NCBI GenBank assembly: GCA_019637115.1
Contig: JAHBWH010000046.1
Span: forward strand, 1-49,542
Reading direction: 5' to 3'
Length of the DNA stretch: 49,542 nucleotides
DNA from: Myxococcales bacterium
GTDB lineage: Bacteria > Myxococcota_A > Polyangia > Polyangiales > Houyiibacteriaceae
The notes below the pieces were generated by a model that was not told the DNA's origin, did no database searches, and saw only the letters and a list, made by a program, of their open reading frames with translations. Position numbers and translations under genes: made by a program. Of the stretch, positions 41,481-49,542 are shown in pieces. The first letter of the stretch is position 1. Each line of letters opens with the position of its first letter.

Positions 41481-43702
41481 CGATGCAGCCTCGGCGATGG
41501 CGAGGCCGCGCGCGCCTCGCGCCCGGCGGCGTCGGCGGCGCCCTCGTGCGCGCGGGGCTCGTGCTCGCGGGGCTCGTCTTCGCTGCGCCCGCCGCCGCGC
41601 AGACGCGCGTCCACCTCTGGCACGCCTACGGCGACGCCGAAGAGGACGCCATGCGCGAGGTCGCGCGGGCCTTCGAGCGCGAGAACCCCGGCGTGCGCGT
41701 CGAGCTCTTGGCGAACGCCTTCGGCGCCTACGCCTCGAAGCTCGAGTCCGCGATCCCGACGGGCCGCGGGCCCGACGTCTTCATCGACGCGCACGAGCGC
41801 CTCGCGAGCTACCTCGAGCGCCGCCTCGTCGTGCCGCTCGAAGGAGCCGACACGAGCGACCTCGAGCCCGCGCACCTCGACGCCCTGCGCAGCGGCGGCG
41901 CGCTCTACGGTCTGCCGCTGAGCGCGAAGTGCGCGGCGCTCTATCTCAACGACGCGCTCTTCCCGCTGCCTCCCGGCGAAGGCCCCGCCACGCTCGAGGA
42001 CGTCCTCGACGCGCCGCGCCCCCCACGCGGCAGCAACCTCGTCTTCGAGGCCGAGAACGCCTACTACGCCGCGGCGTTCGTGCACGCCTTCGGCGGCCGC
42101 ATGCTCGACGACGAGGGTCATTACGCCTTCGTGGGCGCCGAGGCCGAGCGCGCCCTCGCCTTCCTCGCCGAGCAGGTCCGCCGCGGCGCCATCCCCGAGG
42201 AGGCCTCGGGCGAGCTGGTGCGCCGCAGCTTCCGCGGGGGCACCGCCATCGCCGCCATCAGCGGCCCCTGGCTCGCCCCCGATCTGCCCGACGACCTCCC
42301 CTGGCGCGTCGTGCCGCTGCCGACCCTCCGGGCCAGCGGCGCGCCCCTGCGACCCTACGCGACGGTCGAGGCCGCCTTCGTCGCGGCCAACGCGCGCAAC
42401 GAGGGCGCCGCGCGCCGCCTCGCGGCGTTCCTCGCGAGCCCCGAGGCCGCCCGCGTGCGCGCGCTGCGTGGACGCCAGGTCGTCAGCAGCCGCGCCGCGT
42501 GGGACGACCCCGCGCTCGCGGGAGACGCCTTCCTCGCGACCTTCCGTGACGCCTCGCGCGAGGCCGTGCCGATGCCGACGCACCCCAACATGCGCGTCGT
42601 CTTCGAGCCGGCGCAGCGCGCGCTCCGCCGCGTGCTGCGCGGGGGCGCGCCCATCGAGGACTCACTCGAGGGCGGAGCGCGCGCCTTCGACGACCTCACG
42701 CGGCCGATGCCGGCCCCACGCGACCCGACCTTCGGGCTGCTCTTCTTCGGGCTGCTGCTGCTCGCGGTCGTCTTCTCTTGGGTGAAGGCGCTGCGGGATC
42801 CGAACCAGCGCGCCGCGCTCCGCGCCTCGATCCCGGCGTACAAATACCTCTGGCACGCCTTCCTCGCCGTCGGTCTGCTCGTCATCCTGCCGCTGGTCGT
42901 CGGCGGGCTCACGAGCCTCTTCGCCGGGCGCGGCACGGACCTGCACTACGTCGGCCTCGCGAACTACGCGGACATCCTGAGCGCGCGCGGCGGCCCGCTG
43001 CTCGCGCCCGGATCGTTCTGGGTCGTCTTGCTCGTCACGATCCTCTGGACGGTCTCGAACCTCCTCCTTCACGTGGCGATCGGCGTCTCGCTCGCGGTCG
43101 TGCTCCACCGGCCGACGCTCAAGCTCAAGGGCCTCTACCGCGTCTTGCTCATCCTCCCGTGGGCGGTGCCGAGCTACGTCACGGCGCTCGCGTGGAAGGG
43201 CCTCTTCCACCGCCAGCTCGGCGCCATCAACGCGATCCTCGAGAGCCTCGGCGCGGAGCCCGTGAGCTGGTTCGCGCATTGGTCGACCGCCTTCGCCGCG
43301 AACCTCTCCACCAACGTCTGGCTGGGCTTCCCCTTCATGATGGTCGTCACGCTCGGCGCGCTCTCGAGCATCCCGCGCGAGCTCTACGAGGCGGCCGACG
43401 TCGACGGCGCGACCCGCTGGCAGCGCTTCCGCTACATCACGCTGCCGATGCTGCGGCCCGCGCTCGCGCCGGCGGTCGCGATGGGCGCCGTCTGGACCTT
43501 CAACATGTTCAACGTCGTCTTCCTCGTCAGCGGCGGTGAGCCTGACGGCACGACCGAGATCCTCGTCAGCGAGGCCTACCGCTGGGCCTTCACCCGCGGC
43601 AGCCAATATGGCTACGCCGCCGCCTACGCGGTCCTCATCTTCGGCATCCTCGTGGTCGCCACGCGCCTCTTCGGGCGGAAGCTCACGGAGGCCTCGTCAT
43701 GA
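41477..43702 (+). CDS. Fused sugar-binding protein and MalF-type permease
   Basis: The 741-residue protein joins two normally separate ABC components. Residues about 18-42 form a signal-like segment (LVRAGLVLAGLVFAAPAAAQ). Residues 43-415 are an extracellular solute-binding protein of the MalE type (VHLWHAYGDAEEDAMREVARAFERENPG, with GRGPDVFIDAHERL). From about 418 a transmembrane helix follows, then MalF-type helices with the EAA loop EAADVDGATRWQRFRYITLPMLRPA at about 637-661. The binding domain is thus tethered to its own permease in the periplasm. The start GTG (41477) overlaps the stop of the ATPase gene; an ATG six bases later is an alternative. Confidence 0.9.
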
Positions 43703-44565
43703 GCCAGCCGAGCGCCGCCGACCGCACGACCGTCCTCGGCAGCGTGCTCTCGCATTTCGTGCTCGTGCTCGCCGTGATCTTCGCGCTCTACCCGATCCTC
43801 TGGGTCGTCGCGCTCGCGTTCTCGGCCGGCGAGTCCCCGGACCTCGGGCCCATCCCGCTCCCCGTCGACTTCTCGCTCGAGCACGTCGAGTCGGTCGCGC
43901 TGCGCACCAACGAGGCCGGCGAGTGGCTCTTCGCGCGGCAGCTCGCCAACAGCTTGATCGTCGCGATCGTCACCTCGCTCTTCGCCGTCGCCATCGCGAC
44001 GCCCGCCGCTTACGCGCTCAGCCGCTTCACCTTCGTCGGCAAGCAGCTCTCGCTCGGCGCGATGCTGGCGACGCAGATGTTCCCGGGCGTCGCCGCCGCG
44101 ATCCCCCTCTACCTGATGATGGACGCCGTCGGCCTCATCGACACCCGCACGGGCCTCGTCCTGGTCTACGCGACGAGCGCCGTCCCCTTCGCGATCTTCC
44201 AGCTCCGCAGCGCGTTCGACGCGATCCCGCGCGACCTCGAGGAGGCCGCGATGGTCGACGGCGCGACCCGCTTCGGCGCCTTCGTGCGCGTCGTGCTCCC
44301 GACCGTCCGCCCCGCGCTCGCGATCACCTTCCTCTTCGCGTTCATGACCGCGTGGAACGAGTTCATCCTCGCGGCGACCTTCCTCAACCGCGAGCAGAAC
44401 TACACCCTCCCCGTCGTGCTGCAGCGCTACGTGGGCGAGCACTCCGCCCAATGGGGCGACTTCGCGGCCGGCGCCATCCTCGTCAGCGTACCCGTCATGG
44501 CGCTCTTCTACTGGCTGCAGCGCAACCTCGTCGGTGGCCTCACCGCAGGCGGCGTGAAGGGCTGA
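43699..44565 (+). CDS. MalG-type ABC permease
   Basis: The 288-residue permease starts with an ATG that overlaps the previous stop by four bases. It has about six transmembrane helices and the EAA loop LEEAAMVDGATRFGAFVRVVLPTVRPAL at about 176-203, which contacts the ATPase. FNREQNYTLPVVLQRYVGE matches the periplasmic segment before the last helices in MalG proteins. It completes the carbohydrate importer with the genes at 40380 and 41477. No sugar hydrolase or regulator gene is adjacent to tell the substrate. Confidence 0.94.
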   Translation: MSQPSAADRTTVLGSVLSHFVLVLAVIFALYPILWVVALAFSAGESPDLGPIPLPVDFSLEHVESVALRTNEAGEWLFARQLANSLIVAIVTSLFAVAIATPAAYALSRFTFVGKQLSLGAMLATQMFPGVAAAIPLYLMMDAVGLIDTRTGLVLVYATSAVPFAIFQLRSAFDAIPRDLEEAAMVDGATRFGAFVRVVLPTVRPALAITFLFAFMTAWNEFILAATFLNREQNYTLPVVLQRYVGEHSAQWGDFAAGAILVSVPVMALFYWLQRNLVGGLTAGGVKG

Positions 44566-44632
44566 TCCCATCCTGAGGGCGGCCCTTCGCGAGGGCTCGA
44601 GGCTCGACCGCTATAGACGAGCGCGCGATCGC

Positions 44633-45448
44633 TCAATCACGGACGACGACAGGGCAGGCGTCTCGGCCCGCGTCCGACAAGCTCATGACCGGCAGCGTCT
44701 GCGTGTGGGTCGCGCCACCGACCATGACGTCGAAGCGCACCTCGTCGCGGTCGTCGGGGACGCCGAGGAAGATGCAGTCCCAAAAGCGCGTCTCGGTCTC
44801 GATGTCGCCAGCGTCGACGCGGATCTCGAAGCTCTCGTCGAAGCCGCGGACCTGCGAGGTGCCCTGCTTGCCGTACAGACGCACGCCAACCATCTCCTCG
44901 CACCCCGCGAGCAGGTGCTCGCGCTCGACGTCCTGCGCGAGCACCACCTGCACTTCGTCGACGTCGTAGGTGTCGATCGCGAGGCGGTCGAAGAGCTCAC
45001 CCGAACTGGGATCGACGACGCGAACGAAGGCGGTCCCCTCGCTCACCGCGCGCAGCACGAGGTGCGCGTCGACGGCATAGAGCGGCTCTCCGGCCGCCGT
45101 CGTCGGGCCGAAGACACCTGTGCCTCGCTCGGCGGTGAAGATGTCGACGGGGGTCTCGATCGCGAACTCCGGCAGGTCGGCGCTGACGATGCCGAGCGCG
45201 AACGTGCCGCCGGTGATGACGGGGCCCAGGCGCAAACGGGGCTCGTCGAAGAACGCTCGGCCGACGAAGATGAGGCCGTTCGGGGTCAGCTCCGAGCAGC
45301 GCTCGTCCGGCGGACACTCGCCGGAGGCCGCGCGGTCGCCGTCGACGCTGGCGAGGCACGCGGCGCAGAGCGCGAGCAGCAGCCCCGATGTTACGAGGGC
45401 TCTCGCGAGCCGCGCGTGAGGAGACGAGAGTCGAAGCTTGGCGAACAT
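44633..45448 (-). CDS. Lipoprotein of unknown function
   Basis: The 271-residue product starts at ATG 45448 with a GGGGGA sequence upstream. MFAKLRLSSPHARLARALVTSGLLLALCAAC gives a signal with lipobox LCAAC; the signal part is given here in outline (charged N-region, then 14 hydrophobic residues). A CPPDERCSELTPNGL segment with a Cys pair follows. The remaining part looks like a series of immunoglobulin-like strands (GGTFALGIVSA, VVLRAVSEGTAFVRVVDPSSG), a style common in bacterial Ig-like surface lipoproteins. The 224 bases upstream (45449-45672) hold no gene. Confidence 0.78.
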   Translation of the reverse strand: MFAKLRLSSPHARLARALVTSGLLLALCAACLASVDGDRAASGECPPDERCSELTPNGLIFVGRAFFDEPRLRLGPVITGGTFALGIVSADLPEFAIETPVDIFTAERGTGVFGPTTAAGEPLYAVDAHLVLRAVSEGTAFVRVVDPSSGELFDRLAIDTYDVDEVQVVLAQDVEREHLLAGCEEMVGVRLYGKQGTSQVRGFDESFEIRVDAGDIETETRFWDCIFLGVPDDRDEVRFDVMVGGATHTQTLPVMSLSDAGRDACPVVVRD

Positions 45449-45672
45449 GGATCCCCCCGTGGCAACCTGGCGCTGCGCGCCGCACGACCGAGCAAAGCAA
45501 CTTGCGCACCACCTCGAGCCCCGGCCAACGAGCCGCGAATCGGAGGCCATAGCGTGGCATCGGCGGCACACCCTGGGCCAGCACGGCCCACCCCGTGTCG
45601 CGGTTCACCGGGCACGCGAAAAGGGGCCGACCGTCGCGCCGCGGAGACGGCGGCCGACCCCTCGGGCGCGGC

Positions 45673-47226
45673 TCACGGCTGGGGTCGGGTGCGCGTGTCG
45701 AGCCAGCTCAGGAGGTTGTCGATCTCGGCGTCGTGGCCGAGGCGTAGCTCGCGGCCACGGTGGGCCAGGGTGGGATCGAGGAGGGAGACCGTACCCTCGC
45801 GATCGACGGCAGCGATGGCCCAGCGCCACCCCCATCGATTCGCGTCCGCGTCCATCCGTTTCCACTCGGTCTTGGAGAATCGCAGCGGGAGGGGGGAGCG
45901 CTTCACTTGGAGGCCCAGCTGATCGGGGCCTCGGAGCGCGAGCAGGTCGAAGGCGCCGCGGGAGCCGCGAGATTGGTAGACGAGATCGAAGCCGAGCGCC
46001 GCGAGATGGGCGGCGACCGCGCGTTCGGCTTCGTCGCCCAGGACCGTCATGGGGACGACGGTGCCACCTGGACTTCGCCACTGGAGCCAGGTGCCGAAGA
46101 GGCGGTCGGTGACTTGGTATTTGCCGTCGTCGTCACGCGACACCGCGTCGCCGAGGCGCTCCAGGTAGCGGGCGGTGGAAGCGGTCGAGGCGCCCGTCGC
46201 GCGCGCGACATCCGTGAGGCGCGCGGGCTGGAGGGTAGCGACGGCGCGCAGCGTGGCGGCGAGCGTCGCGGCGTTGCCGACGAGGCGCGCGTACTCGGCC
46301 TGGAAGTAGAGCCCGAGGCGACCAGTGCGGGAGAAGACGAGACTCTGGAGCGCGGCCTTCACGGCAGCGTCGTCGTAGGGAGGGTCCTCCTTGGTGAGCG
46401 CCTCCCCGGCCATCTGGAGATAGAACGGGTGGCCACCGATCACGTGAACGATGCGCTCTGCGACGTCGCGAGCGATGAGTCGTTCGGGTGGAGCCTCGTC
46501 GACGAGGAGGTTGACCGCGTCCGCGGGCTGAAACGCGCCGAGCTCGAAGAGATGGAAGTGTTGGAAGAACGGGGAGTGTCGGGCGGTGACGAGCGCGCGG
46601 AGCACGGTGGGCTCCGAGCCAGAGAGCACGTACGCGACGCGTTCGTGCTGCTGCCAGACCGCGCGCATGACGGGAAAGGGCTCGAAGCCACCGCGGGCGA
46701 CCTGCGCGAGCTCTTGGACCTCGTCGATGGCGAGCACGAGATGTCGGTCGAGCGCGCGGCACACGTCTTCGGGGATCTGGAGCCAACGCCGGACGGCATC
46801 CGGAGTGGCCTGTTCGTCGGGGATGCGGTCGAGGTCGCTGCGGAGCGCGGGCGTGACACCAGCGAGAGCTCCGACGTGGTCGAGGCGCTCCCGAAACTCC
46901 GCAGGTACGTGGAGGCGTCGCGCGAGGGAACCGCCCGCCTCCTCAGCCAGGAGCGCGTCGAGGGCGCGGGCGACGAGGAGACGGAATATCTCGAGGTCGA
47001 GCGGCGTGCGCTCGAAGACGTCGAGCACGGCTACGTCGAGACCCGCATGGGCGCGGCGCGCAGCTTCTAGGAGCAGGCTCGTCTTTCCGACCTTGCGGGG
47101 CCCCACGATCGCGAGCCAGCGCGGTGTCCCGCGGCGGAGCGCGTCGAAGCAGTCGAGCACCTCACGCAGAGCGTCGGCACGATCGTGGAAGCTCGAGGAA
47201 GTGACTGGAGCGCTCGAACGGAACAT
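45673..47226 (-). CDS. AAA ATPase with C-terminal PD-(D/E)XK nuclease-like domain
   Basis: The 517-residue protein opens MFRSSAPVTSSSFHDRADAL, then Walker A GPRKVGKTS (42-50) and Walker B LVLAIDEVQEL (about 163-173), with the arginine-sensor segment VLSGSEPTVL. A winged-helix region (about 310-375, ATLQPARLTDVARATGAS) follows. The C-terminus (about 395-450) reads ERAVAAHLAALGFDLVYQSRGS, then GAFDLLAL, then GLQVKRSP: Glu, Asp and a Q-x-K in the order of restriction-endonuclease-like folds. This is the architecture of the ATPase_2/DUF234-type and pHJR-like families common in archaea and scattered in bacteria; their role is unclear. Start is ATG 47226. Seven 16-bp iteron-like repeats sit just upstream of the start codon. 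Confidence 0.85.
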   Translation of the reverse strand: MFRSSAPVTSSSFHDRADALREVLDCFDALRRGTPRWLAIVGPRKVGKTSLLLEAARRAHAGLDVAVLDVFERTPLDLEIFRLLVARALDALLAEEAGGSLARRLHVPAEFRERLDHVGALAGVTPALRSDLDRIPDEQATPDAVRRWLQIPEDVCRALDRHLVLAIDEVQELAQVARGGFEPFPVMRAVWQQHERVAYVLSGSEPTVLRALVTARHSPFFQHFHLFELGAFQPADAVNLLVDEAPPERLIARDVAERIVHVIGGHPFYLQMAGEALTKEDPPYDDAAVKAALQSLVFSRTGRLGLYFQAEYARLVGNAATLAATLRAVATLQPARLTDVARATGASTASTARYLERLGDAVSRDDDGKYQVTDRLFGTWLQWRSPGGTVVPMTVLGDEAERAVAAHLAALGFDLVYQSRGSRGAFDLLALRGPDQLGLQVKRSPLPLRFSKTEWKRMDADANRWGWRWAIAAVDREGTVSLLDPTLAHRGRELRLGHDAEIDNLLSWLDTRTRPQP

Positions 47227-47238
47227 GAGACCAGCATG

Positions 47239-47350
47239 CTGGCAAGATTGCCTACTGGCAAGATTGCCTACTGGCAAGATTGCCTACTGGCAAGATTACC
47301 TACTGGCAAGATTGCCTACTGGCAAGATTGCCTACTGGCAAGGTTGCCGA
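47239..47350. repeat. Seven 16-bp iteron-like repeats (CTGGCAAGATTGCCTA)
   Basis: Seven head-to-tail copies start at 47239, 47255, 47271, 47287, 47303, 47319 and 47335. Each has the dyad GGCAA-GA-TTGCC; the fourth (ATTACC) and the seventh (AGGTTGCCGA) are variants. The composition is more AT-rich than the surroundings. The array ends 12 bases before the start codon of the ATPase-nuclease gene. Confidence 0.93.
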
Positions 47351-47382
47351 CGACACCGCGACGTCGACGACACCGCGACGTC
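47349..47382. repeat. Two 17-bp tandem repeats GACGACACCGCGACGTC
   Basis: Two exact copies, 47349-47365 and 47366-47382, directly follow the iteron-like array. Confidence 0.85.
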
Positions 47383-47567
47383 GCGCGCTGCGCGAGCGAC
47401 TGGCTTTCCTCATCACCGTCGATGCGGTACACGACCTGCACACAGCTCATCCGCGGCGACTCGGATCGAGGCACCGGTCGGGCGTTCGAGCCCACGATCC
47501 GAGGCACCTCGAGGAGGAACGCAGGTTCGTGGTCGCCACGTGGCGACGCGAATCAGGAGAAATCGCC

Positions 47568-48416
47568 TTGGCCGAACGACAGACCCACGCATCGACTGAC
47601 CCACACGAGGCGCGCGTCCTCACGCGCGCCGGAGCGGGCATCCATCATTGGACGGCGGGGCCGGACGACGCCCCCGCGGTCGTGCTCACGCATGGGGTCA
47701 CGCTCGATCACGGGACGTACGCGGGGCAGGTCCCCGCCCTTCTCGAGGCGGGCTATCGAGTCATCACCTGGGACCTGCGCGGGCACGGGCGCAGCCGACC
47801 CACGGTCGAGCGCTTCGGCATCCAGAGCACGGTCGACGATCTGCGCGCGCTGCTCGACGAGCTTCGCGTCGAGCAGGCCGTGTTGGTCGGACAGTCGTTC
47901 GGTGGGTCGATCGTTCAGGAGCTCTACCGGCGAACTCCGGAACGCGTCGCGGGGCTCGTCCTCGTGGGGACCCCCGCGCTGGGGGAGCCGGTGCCCTGGC
48001 ACCACCGCGTGCTCAGTCGCGCGCGGCCTGGCGTGTTGCGCTTGTGGCCAGAGGGGCCGCTGCGCCGGACGCTGCCGGGTTTCATGTCGAAGAAGGACTC
48101 CGTGCGGCGCTACGTCGCGGAGGCGACCCGCCCCTTGTCCAAGGCCGATCTCGTCACCGTCACCGAGGCCGCGGTGGAGGTGCTCTTGGATCTTCCGCCC
48201 CTCGAGGAGGTTCGTGTGCCGGTCCTGGTCACCATGGGCGACACGGAGATGCCCATGGTTGCGGCGATGATTCGTGCGTGGGCCGAGCGCGACCCGCAGG
48301 TGCGTGTCGCGGTGGTCGAGGGCGCCGGGCATCTGGCCAACCAAGACAACCCGGACGCGTTCAATGGGATCCTGCTCGACTTCCTCCGACGGCACGCGCC
48401 GGTCGGCGGCCCCTGA
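47568..48416 (+). CDS. Alpha/beta hydrolase
   Basis: The 282-residue hydrolase is best started at the TTG at 47568, which has AGGAG eight bases upstream; the frame is open for 96 more codons across the repeat array, but that part is repetitive. VVLTHGVTLDHGTYAGQVPALLEAGYRVITWDLRGHGRS, described as oxyanion strand and post-strand-4 motif, is followed by the nucleophile elbow GQSFGG (Ser110), an acid near TMGDTEM and the His in EGAGHLAN (about 262). This is the typical pattern of haloperoxidase/carboxylesterase-like members. The substrate is unknown. It is divergent from the ATPase-nuclease gene. Confidence 0.85.
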   Translation: MAERQTHASTDPHEARVLTRAGAGIHHWTAGPDDAPAVVLTHGVTLDHGTYAGQVPALLEAGYRVITWDLRGHGRSRPTVERFGIQSTVDDLRALLDELRVEQAVLVGQSFGGSIVQELYRRTPERVAGLVLVGTPALGEPVPWHHRVLSRARPGVLRLWPEGPLRRTLPGFMSKKDSVRRYVAEATRPLSKADLVTVTEAAVEVLLDLPPLEEVRVPVLVTMGDTEMPMVAAMIRAWAERDPQVRVAVVEGAGHLANQDNPDAFNGILLDFLRRHAPVGGP

Positions 48417-48626
48417 AGCGCGCCGGCACTCCCCCGAGGTCGACACGCAGCTACGAGGGGAGCGAACGCCCACCTCGCGACGTCGGCCTCCCGAGGCCGC
48501 GCGACGTCGGCTCCCAAAGGAGGAGCGCGCGCCAGCGCGAGCCGGGCCGAGAGGCCAACGAGCGCGCGGGCCGAAGGAGCGAATGCGAGCCGTGACGAAC
48601 ACGTGCGCGCCAGGTAGCGTCGCCCC
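48417..48626. other. Spacer before the dehydrogenase gene
   Basis: No gene is seen in these 210 bases. CGACGTCGGC occurs twice (about 48478 and 48504) around the palindrome GCCTC-CC-GAGGC. A hairpin terminator for the hydrolase gene or an operator for the next gene are possible. Confidence 0.4.
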
Positions 48627-49542
48627 GTGACCCGAGAAGCCCTCCCCGATGCCGTGGCCGAGGTCATCGCGCCCTTCGCGCCCGAGCGCGTCGTGCGGGT
48701 GGCCGAGCCCTCCCTCGATCTCGTCGCGTACATCGTGCTCGACAGCACCGCGCTCGGCCCTGCCGCGGGTGGGGTGCGCACCAAAGCATACGCGAGCGAG
48801 GCGGACGCCGCGCTCGACGCTTGCCGACTCGCGCGCTCGATGACCTACAAATGCGCGCTCGGCGGGCTCGACGCGGGCGGCGGCAAGGCCGTCGTGCTCG
48901 CGTCGCCTTCGCTGGATCGCGCGCGCGCGTTCGAGCTCCTCGGGGAGCGCGTCGAAGCGCTCGGCGGCGCCTTCCGCACGGCCGGCGACCTCGGCACCAC
49001 CGCGGACGACCTCGCCGCGATGGCCCGCCGCACGGCCTACGTCCACACGGACACACCCAGCCTCGCGGCCTCGGTCGGTCGCGGGGTGCTGCGCTGCGTC
49101 GAGGCGTGCGCCGCGCTCGAAGGTCACGACGTCCGCGGCCTGCGGGTCGCGGTGCAGGGTTGCGGGGACATCGGCGGCGCGGTCGCCGATGCGCTGGCGG
49201 CGGCGGGCGCGTCGCTGCTCGTCGCCGACCTCGACGCCCAGCGCGCGGGCGAGGTGGCGGCGCGCACGGGCGCCGAGGTCGTCGCGCCCGACGCGATCCT
49301 CGACGCCGCGGTCGACGTCGTCGCGCCCTGCGCGGTCGGCGGCGCGATCGACGAGTCCGTCGCGGAGCGCCTGCGCGCGTGGGCGGTGTGCGGAGGCGCG
49401 AACCACGTCGTCGCCTCGGAGGCGGTCGACGTGCTCCTGCATCATCGTGGGATCGCGTTCGTGCCCGACGTGATCTCGAGCGCAGGCGCGGTCATCGACG
49501 GCGTGGGCCACATGGTTATGGGGATCGCGGATCGCGGGCCCC
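48627..49542 (+). CDS. Glu/Leu/Phe/Val dehydrogenase, 3' end cut by the window
   Basis: The frame is open from the GTG at 48627 to the end of the window (305 codons), so the true stop lies beyond. The first domain has GPAAGGVRTKAYASEADA and SMTYKCALGGLDAGGGKAVV with the substrate and catalytic lysines, followed by AGDLGTTADDL. The second is a Rossmann fold with VQGCGDIGGAVADAL and CGGANHVV. The compact ~340-residue form without long N-terminus points to a leucine or phenylalanine dehydrogenase rather than a glutamate dehydrogenase. It would convert a branched-chain or aromatic amino acid to its keto acid with NAD. In myxobacteria this could feed isovaleryl-CoA formation, but no other gene of that route is adjacent. 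Confidence 0.9.
   Translation, partial: MTREALPDAVAEVIAPFAPERVVRVAEPSLDLVAYIVLDSTALGPAAGGVRTKAYASEADAALDACRLARSMTYKCALGGLDAGGGKAVVLASPSLDRARAFELLGERVEALGGAFRTAGDLGTTADDLAAMARRTAYVHTDTPSLAASVGRGVLRCVEACAALEGHDVRGLRVAVQGCGDIGGAVADALAAAGASLLVADLDAQRAGEVAARTGAEVVAPDAILDAAVDVVAPCAVGGAIDESVAERLRAWAVCGGANHVVASEAVDVLLHHRGIAFVPDVISSAGAVIDGVGHMVMGIADRGP

Larger units (their letters stand above)
47227..47567. promoter_or_regulatory. Divergent control region with repeats
   Basis: These 341 bases separate the ATPase-nuclease gene from the hydrolase gene. They hold a perfect palindrome CCAGCATGCTGG (47231-47242), seven 16-bp repeats (47239-47350) and two 17-bp repeats (47349-47382). The rest to 47554 shows no recognisable element. 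AGGAG at 47555-47559 is the likely ribosome-binding site of the hydrolase gene. Confidence 0.6.

Noticed and set aside
47239-47350. CRISPR array
   Set aside because: The 16-bp units are directly adjacent without spacers and no cas gene is present.
47185-47567. Extending the hydrolase upstream across the 16-bp repeats (GKIAYWQDCLLARLPT units)
   Set aside because: The TTG at 47568 has a good ribosome-binding site and gives a normal-length hydrolase. The upstream part is the translation of a 16-bp array that is better explained as a DNA-binding region.

Overview
The window is about 70% GC and its coding regions have strongly GC-rich third positions. It is rich in lipoproteins with Asp/Gly/Pro-rich linkers after the lipobox, carries a MYXO-CTERM-like sorting tail, an NtrC-type regulator and an HMG-CoA-synthase-like gene. 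Together these suggest a myxobacterium (Myxococcota, probably Polyangia/Sandaracinaceae-like). That assignment is inference from composition and protein style; no rRNA or marker gene is present. No tRNA, rRNA, CRISPR array or intact insertion sequence was seen.

Layout. 0-8.3 kb: Pal-like lipoprotein, MtfA-type peptidase, a secreted protein with four repeated domains, an alpha/beta hydrolase divergent from a LysR regulator, a stand-alone protein resembling the thiopeptide-type dehydratase C-terminal domain, an orphan sigma-54 response regulator and an enoyl-CoA hydratase. 8.5-16.6 kb: a block of exported hydrolases (PI-PLC-like phosphodiesterase, HExxHxxGxxH metallopeptidase, SH3b+NlpC/P60 peptidase, trypsin-like protease) plus a membrane-anchored beta-propeller. 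The trypsin-like protease is fused in frame to a lipoprotein.

16.6-23.5 kb is the accessory part. All genes lie on the minus strand and are separated by mosaic direct repeats of 35-184 bp that recur at ~16.0, 17.0, 17.8, 20.2-20.6 and 23.3-23.5 kb. Between them lie a DUF6940-like gene broken by a frameshift, an SRPBCC protein, a PD-(D/E)XK nuclease-like gene with its own 3' frameshift followed by an acidic unknown partner, a lipoprotein and an FGE-sulfatase-domain protein. This is the most likely place for an undescribed system, and the nuclease/partner pair is the best candidate.

23.5-36.3 kb: a large SNF2-type helicase divergent from a His-rich CobW-type metallochaperone; a 163-bp element bounded by 20-bp perfect inverted repeats; a three-gene operon (ExbD-like lipoprotein, quinone oxidoreductase, acyl-CoA ligase with a repeat-encoded insertion); HMG-CoA synthase; a small exported protein built from six 16-residue Cys repeats; and a 58-residue zinc-ribbon protein whose stop codon lies in a tandemly repeated hairpin.

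36.4-49.5 kb: unknown and membrane proteins, YebC, a thioesterase with a Cys-rich lipoprotein, a maltose-type ABC operon in which binding protein and first permease are one polypeptide, a lipoprotein, an AAA ATPase fused to a nuclease domain whose start codon abuts seven 16-bp iteron-like repeats, a second alpha/beta hydrolase, and a Glu/Leu/Phe/Val dehydrogenase cut by the window edge. Short hexanucleotide and dodecanucleotide tandem repeats recur throughout, in and between genes, and look like a genome-wide habit of this organism.
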